Shown: positions 1-7,436 of the stretch, one piece after another
Layout of the letters: the number at the start of each line of letters is the position of its first letter
Position numbering within the stretch: the stretch's first letter is position 1
Assembly: GCA_934277655.1 (NCBI GenBank)
Contig: CAKQVC010000003.1
Coordinates: forward strand, 1-23,678
Length of the DNA: 23,678 nt
Source of the DNA: an uncultured Clostridia bacterium
GTDB lineage: Bacteria > Bacillota > Clostridia > Peptostreptococcales > Anaerovoracaceae
Reading direction: 5' to 3'
The notes under the pieces: generated by a model
Database searches by the model: none
Seen by the model: only the letters and a program-made list of their open reading frames with translations
What the model was told of the DNA's origin: nothing
Made by a program: the position numbers and the translations under genes

Positions 1-1440
1 ATTTACTGTACAGATGCGACGGCGGATCTCCTGGAAGTCATGCTCAAGGACAGTGCATACATCCATGAGAAGGACGCAGAATGGCAGACGAAAAAGAATG
101 CCAGAACAGGAAGACCTCCGGTGGAGCCTCTGTATACGGTAAAGGATGCAGAAGCAGCACTGAAGCTGGTAAAACCGGTTTTATATGACCAGCTAGTAGA
201 ACTGAACGAGGATATTAAAATCGTATTTAACGATGCAGGACATATTCTGGGATCTGCTATTACCGAACTTTGGGTTACAGAGGAGGATAAGACTTCTAAA
301 ATTGTCTTTTCAGGAGATCTGGGCGTTCCAAACCGTCCGATCCTCCGTGATCCGGTTAAGATCAAAAAAGCTGATTACGTTATCATGGAAACTACATATG
401 GAAATCGCCTCCACGAAAAAAATGCGACCAGCATCAATGAATTGATCGAAATCACGCTTAAGACGATCAAGAGAGGCGGTAATGTGATCATTCCGTCTTT
501 TGCGGTAGGCAGGACACAGGAACTGATTTATCAGTTCAACATGTTCTATGAACATCATCCGGAATATCAGAATATCCTCGGAGCTGTTGATGTTTACATC
601 GACAGCCCGATGGCAACAACGGCAACAGAAGTTTTCAAGAAAAATGCACAGGTTTTTGATGAAGAAACACGCAATTATATTATGAACGGCGACCATCCAT
701 TGGATTTTAAAAACTTGAAATTTACTCGTAATACAGCAGATTCGCAGATGCTCAATACGGATAAGAAACCGAAGATCATTATTTCTGCAAGCGGCATGTG
801 TGAAGCGGGGCGGATTCGTCATCATTTGAAACATAACCTCTGGGATAGCAGAAACAGCATCGTGTTTGTCGGCTATCAAGCAGAAGGCACTCTTGGTCGC
901 TTGCTGGTACAGGGGGCGAAAGAAGTAAAACTGTTCGGCGAACCAATTTCCGTGCAGGCTGAGATCTATAATCTGGAAGGTTTCTCGGGACATGCAGATC
1001 AGGCAGGGCTTTTAGACTGGCTGGGTGGATTCCAGAAAGAGCCAAAGAAAATCTTCCTGGTTCACGGCGAACCTCAATCGAAGCTGGATTTTGCAGCGAA
1101 AGCAGAAGAAGTTTACGGCTACCATCCTATCGTTGTCAACTGTAACAGTGAATATGAACTGGAAACCGGAGAAGTCCTCAGCAAGGAACAGGTTATCCAG
1201 GATGCGTTAAGCGATGAAGATGTTGACAATCTGAAAGAACGGCTAATCAACATTCAGGGCGAGATCGCAGGAGTTCTGGAAAATACGCAGGATATCATGG
1301 CGAAAAAAGTTTCCCCGGCGAAACTGCAGCAGATTAACAACCTTGTATTAGAACTGGAAAAAGCATCGATTAATCTTGGGTCTTCGATCACTGCTGAGGA
1401 TCGCGATGAGCGACCGCTGACAGAGCAGACGTCGAAATAA
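1..1440 (+). CDS. MBL-fold/beta-CASP RNA-processing exonuclease-like protein (5' end missing)
   Basis: The reading frame is open from base 1 (IYCTDATADLL...) through the ATG at 40, so the gene begins upstream and only its last 479 codons are present. The family (YSH1/CPSF-like metallo-beta-lactamase proteins with an RNA-specificity domain, usually a little over 500 aa) hydrolyses RNA using two zinc ions in the cytoplasm. Visible motifs in order are DAGHILGSA (metal-binding His), FSGDLG (metal-binding Asp), METTYG, the beta-CASP segment PSFAVGRTQELIY, SASGMCEAGRIRHHL, GYQAEGTLG, FSGHADQ and FLVHGEP (last metal-binding His). The first HxHxDH signature must lie before the window. The C-terminal tail of about 70 residues is helical and charged. 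The stop is TAA at 1438. The downstream uridine kinase starts 62 bases later, so the two may be cotranscribed. The family is clear; whether it acts mainly on mRNA or rRNA cannot be told. Confidence 0.9.
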   Translation: MYCTDATADLLEVMLKDSAYIHEKDAEWQTKKNARTGRPPVEPLYTVKDAEAALKLVKPVLYDQLVELNEDIKIVFNDAGHILGSAITELWVTEEDKTSKIVFSGDLGVPNRPILRDPVKIKKADYVIMETTYGNRLHEKNATSINELIEITLKTIKRGGNVIIPSFAVGRTQELIYQFNMFYEHHPEYQNILGAVDVYIDSPMATTATEVFKKNAQVFDEETRNYIMNGDHPLDFKNLKFTRNTADSQMLNTDKKPKIIISASGMCEAGRIRHHLKHNLWDSRNSIVFVGYQAEGTLGRLLVQGAKEVKLFGEPISVQAEIYNLEGFSGHADQAGLLDWLGGFQKEPKKIFLVHGEPQSKLDFAAKAEEVYGYHPIVVNCNSEYELETGEVLSKEQVIQDALSDEDVDNLKERLINIQGEIAGVLENTQDIMAKKVSPAKLQQINNLVLELEKASINLGSSITAEDRDERPLTEQTSK

Positions 1441-1501
1441 AATCGAAATAAAAGGGATGCATCCGAAAGCAGAGAGTGCAGGACAGGAGACAGAAAGATA
1501 C

Positions 1502-2125
1502 ATGAAAGACATTATTGTAATTGGCATTGCAGGCGGTACAGGATCAGGGAAAAGCACGCTGATAAAAAAGATCAAAGAAGAGTTTCATGATGAGATTACA
1601 ATCTTGAGCCATGACTTTTATTATAAGCAGCACGATGATATTTCTTTTGAAGAACGGAAGAAGCTGAATTACGATCATCCGAATGCTTTTGATACGGATC
1701 TGATGATCGAACATGTCCGCAGACTGGCAGCTGGCGAAACCATCGAAAGACCGGTATATGATTTTACGATCCACAATCGGATCAATGAAACCGTTCTAGT
1801 AAGACCGGCGAAGGTTATCGTGGTGGAAGGCATTCTTCTCTTTGAAAACAAGGAACTGCTGGATTTATTTGATATCAAAGTTTTCATTGATACGGATGCT
1901 GATGTAAGGATTATCCGAAGGATCCTCCGTGACGTCAATGAGAGGGGGAGAACGCTGGAATCCGTGGTGCATCAGTATTTAACCACGGTTAAGCTGATGC
2001 ATGAGCAATTCGTGGAACCAAGCAAAAAATATGCGGATATTATCATTCCGGAAGGCGGTTTTAACCGGGTAGCACTGGAAATGCTCAATGAGCGGATTCA
2101 TGCACTTTTAAAAGAACGTTCTTGA
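1502..2125 (+). CDS. udk: Uridine kinase
   Basis: Phosphorylates uridine and cytidine to UMP and CMP in pyrimidine salvage, in the cytosol. The product is 207 aa, the usual Udk length. It carries the P-loop GGTGSGKST near residues 11-19, SHDFYYK (substrate-binding Asp), FDTDLMIEHV, YDFTIHNR (uridine-binding region), VVEGILLF (Walker B-like) and RRILRDVNERGR (lid). An upstream in-frame ATG at 1457 would add 15 residues, but it sits directly on an AAAGGG with no spacing and adds a tail untypical of the family. The ATG at 1502 gives the normal MKDIIVIGIAGG start, with AGGAG about 12 bases upstream. A hairpin terminator lies about 75 bases after the stop. Assignment is firm. Confidence 0.95.
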   Translation: MKDIIVIGIAGGTGSGKSTLIKKIKEEFHDEITILSHDFYYKQHDDISFEERKKLNYDHPNAFDTDLMIEHVRRLAAGETIERPVYDFTIHNRINETVLVRPAKVIVVEGILLFENKELLDLFDIKVFIDTDADVRIIRRILRDVNERGRTLESVVHQYLTTVKLMHEQFVEPSKKYADIIIPEGGFNRVALEMLNERIHALLKERS

Positions 2126-2199
2126 TGGGAAAAAGTTGCGGCAGGCGATTACAAACCGAAGACTGGAGCAACCAGGAAAATATGAGATGATATAGAAAG

Positions 2200-2246
2200 A
2201 CACTGCAGACGGCTGTGAGTTGACAGTTCAGGATGCAGTGTTTTTT
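2200..2246 (+). terminator. Rho-independent terminator after udk
   Basis: The perfect 8-bp stem ACACTGCA (2200-2207) / TGCAGTGT (2234-2241) encloses a small inner CTGT/ACAG pairing and is followed directly by a T run (TTTTTT from 2241). It ends the transcript carrying the beta-CASP gene and udk. It lies in the 308-base gap between 2126 and 2433; the rest of that gap holds a possible promoter and a repeat cluster. Confidence 0.85.
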
Positions 2247-2286
2247 GTGGGCATTTCTATTAGTTCGTTTCATTTTTGATTGCGTT

Positions 2287-2314
2287 TTGATTGCGTGATT
2301 TTTTGGCATAAATT
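2287..2314 (+). promoter_or_regulatory. Possible promoter for the RinA/ArpU-like gene
   Basis: TTGATT (2287-2292), a 16-base spacer, then TAAATT (2309-2314). The -10 box is weak (4 of 6). It is the best candidate in the gap and would place the transcript start at about 2320, at the first copy of the repeat described next. Confidence 0.4.
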
Positions 2315-2319
2315 CGGTA

Positions 2320-2408
2320 TTTTTCTGTAAAAATCAGGCAGGAAACAGCCTGGTTATTCTCTGTAAACTGTGCAAAAATAAGGTAGAAAAAATTTGTTTA
2401 CAGAAAAA
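2320..2408 (+). repeat. Three evenly spaced CTGTAAA elements forming nested inverted repeats
   Basis: CTGTAAA occurs at 2325 and 2361 and its complement TTTACAG at 2397, exactly 36 bases apart start to start. The outer pair extends to a perfect 12-bp inverted repeat (TTTTTCTGTAAA 2320-2331 / TTTACAGAAAAA 2397-2408). The middle pair extends to a perfect 9-bp one (TCTGTAAAC 2360-2368 / GTTTACAGA 2396-2404). Both use the same 3' arm, so the two hairpins exclude each other. The cluster lies just before the ribosome binding site of the 2434 gene. It could be an operator for a dimeric regulator or a leader RNA switch; the sequence does not decide. Confidence 0.6.
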
Positions 2409-2433
2409 GATAGAAAAGAGGATTGATGACATT

Positions 2434-2868
2434 ATGCCAGGAGAAGAGAGAGACAGAAGTACAGAATATCAGCCAAAGAAGATGAAAGAATATGTTTTGC
2501 CGGATACCGTGTACAAGCAGGCAGTGTGGGCTGCCAAAGATTTTACCCGTATGAAAAAGCAGCTAAGGGAAATGGAATATTCGATTGAAAATATTCCATC
2601 TGCGGGGGCTGATTTCCTTATGCCGGCTGTTTCAGGAGGAAGGGTCAGCGATGTTACAGGGAGAAAGGCAACAGAGATGGTGCGTATTTCTCAGAGAATT
2701 GAAAGCATTGAAAAAGCGCTGTCAGCGGTGCCCCTAAAATATAGGAGCGGAATCCGCAGCTATTTTTTTGATGGAGTTCCTTACGGAGATGAGGCACATC
2801 GGAATACATGGACAAAATGGCAGCAGATTTTCATTTATCATGTAGCAATAAATCTTGGGATTTATTAG
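2434..2868 (+). CDS. Phage-type RinA/ArpU-like putative transcriptional regulator
   Basis: A 144-aa soluble protein with ATG at 2434 and AGAGG about 12 bases upstream. Its layout resembles the small RinA/ArpU-like late-gene activators found in Clostridia prophages: an N-terminal segment YVLPDTVYKQAVWAAKD with a coiled-coil-like stretch (KDFTRMKKQLREMEYSIE), a linker with GRVSDVTGRKA, a second helix (RISQRIESIEKALSAVP), then a C-terminal YRSGIRSYFFDGVPYG-WTKWQQIFIYHVA segment like the sigma-70 region 4-related end of that family. No transmembrane segment is seen. It immediately precedes a Tad-like gene cluster, on the same strand, and could control it or itself through the CTGTAAA repeats upstream. 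No other phage genes are nearby, so it may be a domesticated regulator. The family call is by recollection of sequence pattern and is moderately sure. Confidence 0.55.
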   Translation: MPGEERDRSTEYQPKKMKEYVLPDTVYKQAVWAAKDFTRMKKQLREMEYSIENIPSAGADFLMPAVSGGRVSDVTGRKATEMVRISQRIESIEKALSAVPLKYRSGIRSYFFDGVPYGDEAHRNTWTKWQQIFIYHVAINLGIY

Positions 2869-2886
2869 AAATTTTCCTAAATTGTG

Positions 2887-2915
2887 TTGAAACCGAATTT
2901 TGTCTGTGGTAATAT
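2887..2915 (+). promoter_or_regulatory. Strong sigma-A-type promoter for the Tad-like operon
   Basis: TTGAAA (2887-2892), a 17-base spacer, TAATAT (2910-2915), with an extended -10 TGG just before it. It lies between the putative regulator and the cpaB-like gene, so the Tad-like genes can be transcribed separately from the regulator. The predicted start is about 2922. Confidence 0.8.
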
Positions 2916-2950
2916 GGCATTGTAACAAATTATACCATGAAAGGAGAAAA

Positions 2951-3559
2951 ATGGATAAAATTAAGCACAGAAGGATGGCAGGCCTGCTCATAATCATTAT
3001 GACGCTGAGCCTGCTTTGTTTTTGGGAACTTTGGGGAAGAAAAAATATCGGGTATGACAAAATTCCAGTCCTGAATCAGAGCGTGGAAGCAAACGGGCTG
3101 ATCCTGGAGAGCATGATTACCTATCGAGCCGTGGAAACTCCGGCAGGAAAGGTTCTGCGGAGTGGAAGCGAAAGGAGAATTATCGGTAAACTGGCAGGAC
3201 AGTATATACCGGAAGGTGAACCCTTGTACCCGGAATATTTCAGCGAGAATCTGTTTCAGGTCGGGGAGGCAAACGGTAAGTATGTTTTATCGGTTCCGGA
3301 TCATTGGCTGACATCCTATCCACAGACTGTACGAAGAGGCGATAAAGTTTTTTTTTACTGTAAGGGGAGCCTTGTAACCGAGGCGGTCGTAGCATATGTA
3401 AAAGACAGCAATAACCAGGAAATCGTATCTCAGGACAAGGAAAGACTTAATGCGAACGGAACTGTCGGTCTGCTTGAGGTTGTCGTTACTGCAGAGCAGG
3501 CTGAAAAACTGGGCAAGCTGGCAGCAAAGGGCAATCAGTTTGACATCCTGTATTATTGA
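2951..3559 (+). CDS. CpaB-like SAF-domain protein (pilus assembly)
   Basis: The 202-aa protein starts at ATG 2951, four bases after a strong AAAGGAG; the longer TTG-initiated version would begin inside the promoter and is rejected. It has a short basic N-terminus and one membrane anchor (about residues 10-25, LLIIIMTLSLLCFWELW). An outside region follows with a SAF/FlgA-like segment (YRAVETPAGKVLRSGSE through GQYIPEGEPLYPEYF, about residues 55-98) and a C-terminal beta-rich part ending FDILYY. In Tad/Flp systems CpaB (RcpC) is a periplasmic or extracytoplasmic assembly protein. Here it is the first gene of a same-strand set with a CpaF-like ATPase and two membrane platform-like proteins, 15 bases before the ATPase gene. 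The SAF match and the context support each other. Confidence 0.7.
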   Translation: MDKIKHRRMAGLLIIIMTLSLLCFWELWGRKNIGYDKIPVLNQSVEANGLILESMITYRAVETPAGKVLRSGSERRIIGKLAGQYIPEGEPLYPEYFSENLFQVGEANGKYVLSVPDHWLTSYPQTVRRGDKVFFYCKGSLVTEAVVAYVKDSNNQEIVSQDKERLNANGTVGLLEVVVTAEQAEKLGKLAAKGNQFDILYY

Positions 3560-3574
3560 GGAGGATTGAGAAAA

Positions 3575-4966
3575 ATGGAGAAGGAAGAAATGTTCCGGCA
3601 GGCCTGCGAAAAAGTCAGTCTCGTGATGGAGCGAAACTGGCGGGCATTCGATGATGCCGGCAAGATGCAGAGGATGGAACGTGAAAAGAGAGCGATTATG
3701 GGTTATGAAGAAGATATGCGGTTCTATAAAGAAGAAATCCATCAGATCATCCGGCAGGAAGAACTGTCTGAAGTGGAACCGCCTACATGGTATCCAAATC
3801 TGGAAGAAGGGATCTTTGCGGAGCTTTATGGGCTGGCAGGACTGGCCCCATGGGTTTACGATCAGATGGAGGTATATAAGAGGTCTCCGTCGGCAAAACT
3901 GATAGGAGAACGGCTGTATTGTATGATTGATGGCAGAGCGGTCCTTCAGCCGCAGAAGATCAGCAGGCAGAGAAGGGAACAGTTGAAGCGGGCACTTTTG
4001 ATGGCGACGCCGAAAGAAAGACTGGAACAGGGATTTCATGAGATTTATCTGCATAACGGAATCCGTCTTACTATCTTTTCGGGGGAAAAAACCAAGGATG
4101 GGCAGGATGTCATGGTTTTTCGAAAATATATCATGCAGTCACTGGATTTTCAGGCTCTGGTAGAGCTGGAAACGATTCCGCCGGACGCTCCGGATCTGTT
4201 TCGGTCTATGATACGTATTGGGTTTAATGTACTGATTGCAGGCCCTGTCCGGTCAGGAAAGACGACATTCCTTGAAATATGGCAGTGCTGTGAGGATCCA
4301 TCGCTGGAGGGAATTGCAATTTCTACAGACCCGGAGATCCCCTGGCACAAGCTGATGCCGGATGCACCGCTGATGCAGATTGTAGCGGATGGGAAAGAAT
4401 TGGAACAGATAACAAAACCAATTCTCCGTGGAGACTGTGACTATATGATCCTGGAGGAAATGAGGGATGCATCTGCTTATCGGCTGGCGCTGGACATAAC
4501 GGCTTTAGGAGCCCGAAGATGTAAAGGCACGGTGCATACAGGAAATGCAGTGGAGCTTCCTTATAAAATGGCATCTGCGATCAGCAGTCGTTTTGGAGGT
4601 GAGACAAGCAGCTTGATCCGCCAGGTGTTTTCCAGTTATCATTATGTCATGGAATTTATGCAGGATCCTGAAAATCCCGGTGCGAAAAAACTGAAGGCTG
4701 TGGTAGCTTACTGCTATGATGAGGGAATGGATCAGATCAGCGTGCATAAGATATGTGAGTATGTTCCTGAAGAAAAAAACTGGCGGTGGCATTTTTTTAT
4801 CGGGACAGAACAGGAAAAAACAGGTGCTTTGCGACCGAAGGAGATGAATGCTATGAAGCACATGCTGAAGCAGATGGAAAAGAGAAACCCAATCATGGGG
4901 CATACAACCATCTATCCAAGGTATTACCATCCCAACATGAAGAAAGGAGTTGAACTGCGATGTTAG
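3575..4966 (+). CDS. CpaF/TadA-like secretion ATPase
   Basis: A 463-aa cytoplasmic ATPase of the type II/IV secretion (CpaF/TadA, VirB11-like) family that would power assembly of a pilus or export of a substrate. It starts at ATG 3575 behind GGAGG with a 10-base gap. The N-terminal 200 residues are charged and helical and divergent from standard CpaF. Walker A is GPVRSGKT (223-230). The acidic Walker B region is DYMILEEMRD (289-298), replacing the common DRIIVGEVRG pattern. The His-box equivalent is GTVHTGNA, with His321. The end of the gene (TAG at 4964) overlaps the next ATG at 4960 by 7 bases, so the genes are translationally coupled. Sequence divergence suggests an unusual branch of the family, but the core motifs leave the ATPase call secure. 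Confidence 0.8.
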   Translation: MEKEEMFRQACEKVSLVMERNWRAFDDAGKMQRMEREKRAIMGYEEDMRFYKEEIHQIIRQEELSEVEPPTWYPNLEEGIFAELYGLAGLAPWVYDQMEVYKRSPSAKLIGERLYCMIDGRAVLQPQKISRQRREQLKRALLMATPKERLEQGFHEIYLHNGIRLTIFSGEKTKDGQDVMVFRKYIMQSLDFQALVELETIPPDAPDLFRSMIRIGFNVLIAGPVRSGKTTFLEIWQCCEDPSLEGIAISTDPEIPWHKLMPDAPLMQIVADGKELEQITKPILRGDCDYMILEEMRDASAYRLALDITALGARRCKGTVHTGNAVELPYKMASAISSRFGGETSSLIRQVFSSYHYVMEFMQDPENPGAKKLKAVVAYCYDEGMDQISVHKICEYVPEEKNWRWHFFIGTEQEKTGALRPKEMNAMKHMLKQMEKRNPIMGHTTIYPRYYHPNMKKGVELRC

Positions 4967-5940
4967 AAGCTTCCATGATTCTGCTGCTTGTTACAGGGCT
5001 GATCCTGCTGCTTTTACCTGAGATCCAAGAAGAATGGTACAAGTTACGGGAAAGAGTGATAGAATGGATGCATTCACTGCAGCTGCCGGAGAGTGAATCT
5101 AATGAGACAGGCACAGAAAATGCAGTGGTCGTATCAGATTCCGGCGACAAATTGATAGAATATATTCGAAGTTTGCTGAAAATTACATTGTCTATGGGCA
5201 GTGACAAGAGCGTACGGCTCTTTTGGATTCTCAGCATCATCTGCGGAGGTATGGTGCTGCTTCTTTTGACTCATAGGATTTCAGCAGGGTTGACGATTGC
5301 TGCTGCGACAGCAGCTCTGCTTCTTCCCTATGGCTTACTTCGAATGCGTCTGCAGGAAATTCGGATTCAGAGTTCGCGGGAAGGAGAAATTCTGATCACG
5401 GAGCTGACCGAAAATTATAAGATACACTACTGCAATATGCAAAAAGCGATTGAAGTAACAGCAATGACGATAGAGGATGCACCGAATTGCAAGAGGATTT
5501 TGTTCCACTTATCGAAGGGCCTGAATCGGGCAGGTTCGTCTGTTGCAATCGAACGGCTGTTAGATGAATTTCGTCTTTCCATCAATACATCCTGGGCAAA
5601 TATCCTGTCGTCCAATATTTTCTTTGCACTGGTTTCCGGCATCCATGTAACTGAGGCACTTTCTGATCTTTCGGAGGCAATTGCGGGAGCTAGAAAGGTA
5701 GAAGAATATGCCCGGCGCGAAAATCAGGAATCAAAGTTAATGTTGAAATATCTGGCTCCGCTTTTTTATGGATTTACGATCTTCGGAGGAATCAAGATGT
5801 TTGGTCTGACTGCAGATAAATTTCTTCATTATCAATTTGGAACGCAGATAGGACTGACATGGTTTGTCGGGTCAGCCATTCTGTATGTCAGCGGCATTTT
5901 CGTTTATCATTTTGTCAGTCACACTAAACTGGATTTTTAA
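4960..5940 (+). CDS. TadB-like membrane platform protein (type II secretion F-like)
   Basis: A 326-aa membrane protein starting at ATG 4960 with AAAGGAG 10 bases upstream, overlapping the end of the ATPase gene. It has an N-terminal hydrophobic segment (about 5-20), a charged linker to about residue 80, two close membrane segments (about 86-127), a cytoplasmic helical region (about 130-265, including FFALVSGIHVTEALSDLSEAI, the GspF/T2SSF-like pattern) and two C-terminal membrane segments (about 268-284 and 299-320). That architecture matches TadB-like inner membrane platform proteins, which couple the ATPase to pilin polymerisation. The gene is followed in the same frame by the TadC-like gene: after the TAA at 5938 no further stop occurs before the next start. 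Family assignment is by architecture and context. Confidence 0.6.
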   Translation: MLEASMILLLVTGLILLLLPEIQEEWYKLRERVIEWMHSLQLPESESNETGTENAVVVSDSGDKLIEYIRSLLKITLSMGSDKSVRLFWILSIICGGMVLLLLTHRISAGLTIAAATAALLLPYGLLRMRLQEIRIQSSREGEILITELTENYKIHYCNMQKAIEVTAMTIEDAPNCKRILFHLSKGLNRAGSSVAIERLLDEFRLSINTSWANILSSNIFFALVSGIHVTEALSDLSEAIAGARKVEEYARRENQESKLMLKYLAPLFYGFTIFGGIKMFGLTADKFLHYQFGTQIGLTWFVGSAILYVSGIFVYHFVSHTKLDF

Positions 5941-5976
5941 CGAAGGTGGTTATGGGGAAAAATTAAAAAGCAGGAT

Positions 5977-6540
5977 ATGAAAGACATAAGAAAATTAAGA
6001 GAAAAATATAAAAACGCAGGAACTATAGCACGGCAGTTGTGTAAGCGGCTGTCTTTTTGGATCCATTTCAACGATGCTGTCCGGGAAAGCGAATTGTATG
6101 ACAGCTGTATTCTGTTAAAAAACCTGGCTCTCGTATATCGCCAGATGCCACTGTCAGCGGATATGATCCTGGAATTATTGATGGAAAACAGCTGGAAGCT
6201 GAAGCCTGTTTACAGGGAAGTGCTAAATTTATATCGAAACGGAAAGAGGCAGGAAGCCTTTTCTTTTTTTGCCAGTGCAGTCGGCACGAAGAGTGGACGT
6301 AGTTTCAGCGCTATCCTTGCAAAGCTTGATCAGATCAATCCGGCAGAGCTCTTAGAACAGATGAAAGTTTTTCAGAACATGATGGCAGAAAAAAGGATGA
6401 CGCAGGCTGTCCGTAAGGCACAGAAAAACAGCTGGCTTACGACCATATGGTCAACGGCAACCCTTTTCGCACTGATGATCAACTTTGTGATCGTCACAGT
6501 TCTTCTGGACACTCTTCAAGTTCTGAAAAATATTTTTTAG
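5977..6540 (+). CDS. Short TadC-like membrane protein
   Basis: A 187-aa protein, shorter than the roughly 300 aa of typical TadC. It has a basic N-terminus, a helical cytoplasmic half (SADMILELLMENSWKLKPVY..., ELLEQMKVFQNMMAEKRMT) reminiscent of a single T2SSF domain, and one clear C-terminal membrane segment (about residues 157-182, ATLFALMINFVIVTVLL). The ATG at 5977 has only a weak AGG two bases upstream. A better SD-like AAGGTGG at 5944 stands too close to an ATG at 5952 that opens only MGKN-stop. The frame is open back to the TAA of the previous gene, so reinitiation or readthrough is possible. Likely a partner of the 4960 product in the membrane platform. The function call is tentative. 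Confidence 0.5.
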   Translation: MKDIRKLREKYKNAGTIARQLCKRLSFWIHFNDAVRESELYDSCILLKNLALVYRQMPLSADMILELLMENSWKLKPVYREVLNLYRNGKRQEAFSFFASAVGTKSGRSFSAILAKLDQINPAELLEQMKVFQNMMAEKRMTQAVRKAQKNSWLTTIWSTATLFALMINFVIVTVLLDTLQVLKNIF

Positions 6541-6559
6541 ACAAAAAAGGTAGAAAACT

Positions 6560-6589
6560 TTGAACTTTTAATAGAAAACACTTGATTAT
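6560..6589 (+). promoter_or_regulatory. Possible internal promoter before the small-peptide genes
   Basis: TTGAAC (6560-6565), an 18-base spacer and GATTAT (6584-6589) lie in the only real gap (66 bases) inside the Tad-like cluster, just ahead of the small hydrophobic ORFs. Extra transcription of pilin-like genes would fit, but the -10 box is weak. Confidence 0.35.
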
Positions 6590-6606
6590 ATGAGGAGGCA
6601 GAGAAA

Positions 6607-6777
6607 ATGAAAAATCTGATTATTATCATTGGAACGATTCTGCTTGGTGCACTGATTGTTAATACGCTCGTATTGGGAGATAATAACTCTTTGAAGAGTA
6701 CGGCGGAGGATATCATGGAAGAAGGCACCAGCGCAATTATGAATACCATTGATTTTGGAAAGGCAGGAGGGGCATAG
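6607..6777 (+). CDS. Small membrane peptide, pilin-like candidate 1 (56 aa)
   Basis: A 56-codon ORF with an excellent ribosome binding site (GAGGAGG at 6592-6598, 8 bases before ATG 6607). The product begins MKNLIIIIGTILLG, has one hydrophobic helix (about residues 3-23) and a polar, mildly acidic C-terminal part ending NTIDFGKAGGA. Size and one-helix design resemble Flp-type pilins, but there is no Gly/Glu prepilin peptidase cleavage signature. Its N-terminus is repeated in the next ORF and in the 7433 ORF. It is followed 3 bases later by the next small gene. Likely a structural subunit or secreted peptide of the Tad-like machine; that is inference. Confidence 0.65.
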   Translation: MKNLIIIIGTILLGALIVNTLVLGDNNSLKSTAEDIMEEGTSAIMNTIDFGKAGGA

Positions 6778-6780
6778 GCA

Positions 6781-6918
6781 ATGAAACAGCTAATCATTAT
6801 CATGGGGATGATCTTGCTGGGAGTCTTCGTCTTCAATTTGATGGCTGGCAGTCAGCCGGAGAGTCTGAAGTCGGTCAGTCTGCAGGCAATCCGGCAGACC
6901 ATGGAGGCATGGCAGTGA
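6781..6918 (+). CDS. Small membrane peptide, pilin-like candidate 2 (45 aa)
   Basis: A 45-aa ORF starting at ATG 6781, 10 bases after AGGAGG (6765-6770), which lies in the end of the preceding ORF. The product begins MKQLIIIMGMILLG, has one hydrophobic helix (about residues 3-22) and a short polar tail (GSQPESLKSVSLQAIRQTM). The SLKS and alternating tail resemble the SLKSTAEDIM of candidate 1, so the two look like paralogues. The stop TGA overlaps the GTG start of the following gene. No signal peptidase or prepilin peptidase site is evident. Confidence 0.65.
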   Translation: MKQLIIIMGMILLGVFVFNLMAGSQPESLKSVSLQAIRQTMEAWQ

Positions 6919-7436
6919 AAGATCTGATTACAACGATTGCTTCGATTCTGGTCTTGATGATGTTTTTATTGCAGTTTACTGCGAACCAAAGGACTTTTAC
7001 AGAGATTGCGGGGGTAGAAAACGCAATAAAAATTTTCAGGATAACCGCCGAGTCGAAAGGAAAGATTGGGGATGAAGATGTGAGCAGTATGCATACAGCA
7101 GCGGCGAAAGCAGCCAGATGTGATCTATCAGAGGTCGAGACAATATTGAATCCGGATAAAAACGAAGGATCAGAATATGCGTCCTATCAGGTACGAGTGC
7201 CGATCAGAGGCATTATCGGTGCAGCTCATATGTTAGGAGGGCTTACTAAAGAAGAAAACACGCTGTGGTACACATCATCCGGCATTATCGCATTGCACGA
7301 GAAAGATCGAGCAATTCCGGAAGGAACGGAAGGCGAAACGCCTGCAGAAGGAGAAAACAGACCGGGAACAGAAGAAAAAGCGGAGCAAGAAGAATCAACA
7401 GGAAAAGCGCAAGTTTTGGAAAGGTCAGAGAAATGA
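6915..7436 (+). CDS. TadE/minor-pilin-like membrane-anchored protein
   Basis: I prefer the GTG at 6915: GGAGG (6903-6907) lies 7 bases upstream and the start overlaps the previous TGA as GTGA. The ATG at 6909 would have almost no spacing and adds only two residues. The 173-aa product begins MKDLITTIASILVL and has one N-terminal hydrophobic helix (about residues 4-21) followed by FTANQRTFTEIAGVENAIKIFR, the layout of TadE-like or DUF4320-like pseudopilins. An extracytoplasmic alpha/beta domain follows to about residue 120, then a low-complexity acidic tail rich in E, G, A and T (about 130-173). The N-terminal signature is shared with the flanking small peptides. The stop overlaps the ATG of the 32-aa ORF. 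Its role as a minor pilin is inferred from architecture and position. Confidence 0.6.
   Translation: MKDLITTIASILVLMMFLLQFTANQRTFTEIAGVENAIKIFRITAESKGKIGDEDVSSMHTAAAKAARCDLSEVETILNPDKNEGSEYASYQVRVPIRGIIGAAHMLGGLTKEENTLWYTSSGIIALHEKDRAIPEGTEGETPAEGENRPGTEEKAEQEESTGKAQVLERSEK

Noticed and set aside
310..993. 227-codon minus-strand frame in the beta-CASP gene
   Set aside because: The plus-strand frame carries conserved metallo-beta-lactamase motifs throughout; the reverse frame has no family features.
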